Origin: CAZJDM01 sp964544765
Lineage (GTDB): Bacteria > Bdellovibrionota_B > Oligoflexia > CAYFLR01
Assembly: GCA_964544765.1 (NCBI GenBank)
Contig: CAZJDM010000225.1
Coordinates: forward strand, 1-5,812
DNA: 5,812 nucleotides
Direction: 5' to 3'
Shown: positions 5,199-5,812 of the stretch, one piece after another
How positions within the stretch are numbered: position 1 is the first letter of the stretch
Layout of the letters: every line of letters begins with the position of its first letter
The notes under the pieces: model-generated
Seen by the model: only the letters and a program-made list of their open reading frames with translations
What the model was told of the DNA's origin: nothing
Databases searched by the model: none
Made by a program: the position numbers and the translations under genes

Positions 5199-5769
5199 AT
5201 GTATAGAAGGTCATGTGTTTTAGCAACCTTAATATTATCTTTAATTTTTCCAAAGACTCCTTTAACTTTAATATCAAAGGCTTCACCTAAAAAGTCAGAG
5301 AAAAAATTCAACATTGACTTCCCCGAGCCAACAAGTGTAAGGCATTTGATCAAAGCAATTGCTGAATGGACTGGTAAAAATATTGTTTTAAACGCCAAGA
5401 TAAACAAACAAATCCAAATCATATCACCGACTGGTATATCCATGGATGAGTTATGGGAGGTTTTCTTAACGGCCCTCAATGTAGCTGGATATACCGTAAT
5501 TGATGAAGGTAAAATCTTAAAAGTGGTCCCAAAAAGAAACCCATTTAAAGAAAAATTACCCGTCTATAAAAAAAAATATATATCTTCATAACTTACAATA
5601 CGTTGAGGCCAAAGAATTAGCTGAAGTATTAACTAAACTGGTGTCAGCTAATAAACCTAGAAGAGCTTACTCTTCAAAGAAGAAAAGAATCCTTAAATCG
5701 TTATCAATTAATGACGAAATAGGTAAAATTAGCATTATTGCCGAAAATACCAGTAATTCTTGGGTTTGA
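5199..5769 (+). pseudogene. gspD: Type II secretion secretin GspD, N-terminal remnant, frameshifted
   Basis: GspD forms the outer-membrane channel of the type II secretion system, and its N-terminal domains face the periplasm. The first frame (5199 to TAA at 5591) has a signal-like N-terminus (residues 1-28) and an N0 domain (about 36-112: FNIDFPEPTSVRHLIKAI, WTGKNIVLNAKI, IISPTGISMDELWEVFL, AGYTV, KILKVVP). It ends after LPVYKKKYISS. The next frame carries on exactly where the family does (NIYLHNLQYVEAKELAEVL, 5575 onward; this is N1), through KISIIAENTSNS, and stops at TGA 5767-5769. One extra A in the run of nine A (5568-5576) accounts for the break. After NTSNS the family should read a hydrophobic strand and then N2, N3 and the secretin barrel, but none of the three frames to the window end does so. 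No gspC or other gsp gene lies beside it. It is very probably a non-functional fragment. A PilQ- or T3SS-type secretin is less likely given the N0/N1 sequence. Confidence 0.75.
5568..5576 (+). repeat. A9 homopolymer at the gspD frame break
   Basis: Nine A in a row. With eight A the two gspD frames join as VYKKNIYLHNLQY, matching the usual family sequence at this N0/N1 junction. Such runs are prone to replication and RNA polymerase slippage, and also to sequencing error. Confidence 0.8.
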
Positions 5770-5812
5770 CACCTAGAAATCACCTAATACCTTAGTATCA
5801 GTTAGTTGCTTA

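Noticed and set aside
5168..5479. Minus-strand open frame of 103 codons
   Set aside because: It is antisense to the gspD N0 domain, which has clear family sequence.
5624..5650. Ten-base match CTAAACTGGT shared with the minus strand near 3641-3650
   Set aside because: It is a single short match with no extension, so no evidence for a duplicated gspD piece downstream of the phytase-like gene.

Overview
The window is AT-rich (roughly two thirds A+T by eye) bacterial DNA. It carries five readable genes or gene remnants for exported proteins plus two decayed ones. The double-membrane (Gram-negative) origin rests on a recognisable 5' part of a type II secretion secretin gene (gspD) and on the abundance of Sec-type signal peptides. 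The protease-like protein resembles, from memory, secreted HExxH proteins of predatory Bdellovibrio-type bacteria, and the GspD N-domain is of a deltaproteobacterial/Bdellovibrionota flavour. That taxonomic guess is inference and was not searched.

Layout. Minus strand, 1770 to 43: a two-gene unit with a 490-residue secreted putative zinc metalloprotease (HEVAHH plus EGQAD), followed 15 nt later by a 79-residue single-span membrane protein that starts at TTG. Positions 1771-2001: a divergent control region with back-to-back -35-like boxes forming a palindrome, and a four-copy 8-bp tandem repeat in the likely 5' leader of the protease gene. Plus strand, 2002-2834: a 6-codon leader ORF whose stop overlaps the ATG of a 271-residue exported protein of unknown function. 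Minus strand, 3613-2881: two broken reading frames, each readable as one protein only if a frameshift is assumed. Minus strand, 4998-3679: an intact 439-residue secreted protein of the phytase-like esterase family. Positions 4999-5198: a second divergent intergenic region. Plus strand, 5199-5769: a gspD remnant covering the N0 domain and part of N1, frameshifted at a run of nine A and ending where the secretin family normally continues.

How the parts may fit. All proteins with a readable N-terminus carry a signal peptide or membrane anchor, so this looks like an accessory 'secretome' region of hydrolases and unknown exported proteins. The secretin fragment is not next to other gsp genes here and is unlikely to make a working secretin. 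Three of the four frame problems (2014-2019, 3087-3089, 5568-5576) lie at or can be explained by short homopolymers. Real gene decay, contingency switching and assembly indels are therefore all open, and read-level checking decides between them. I see no rRNA, tRNA, CRISPR array, insertion sequence or convincing intrinsic terminator.
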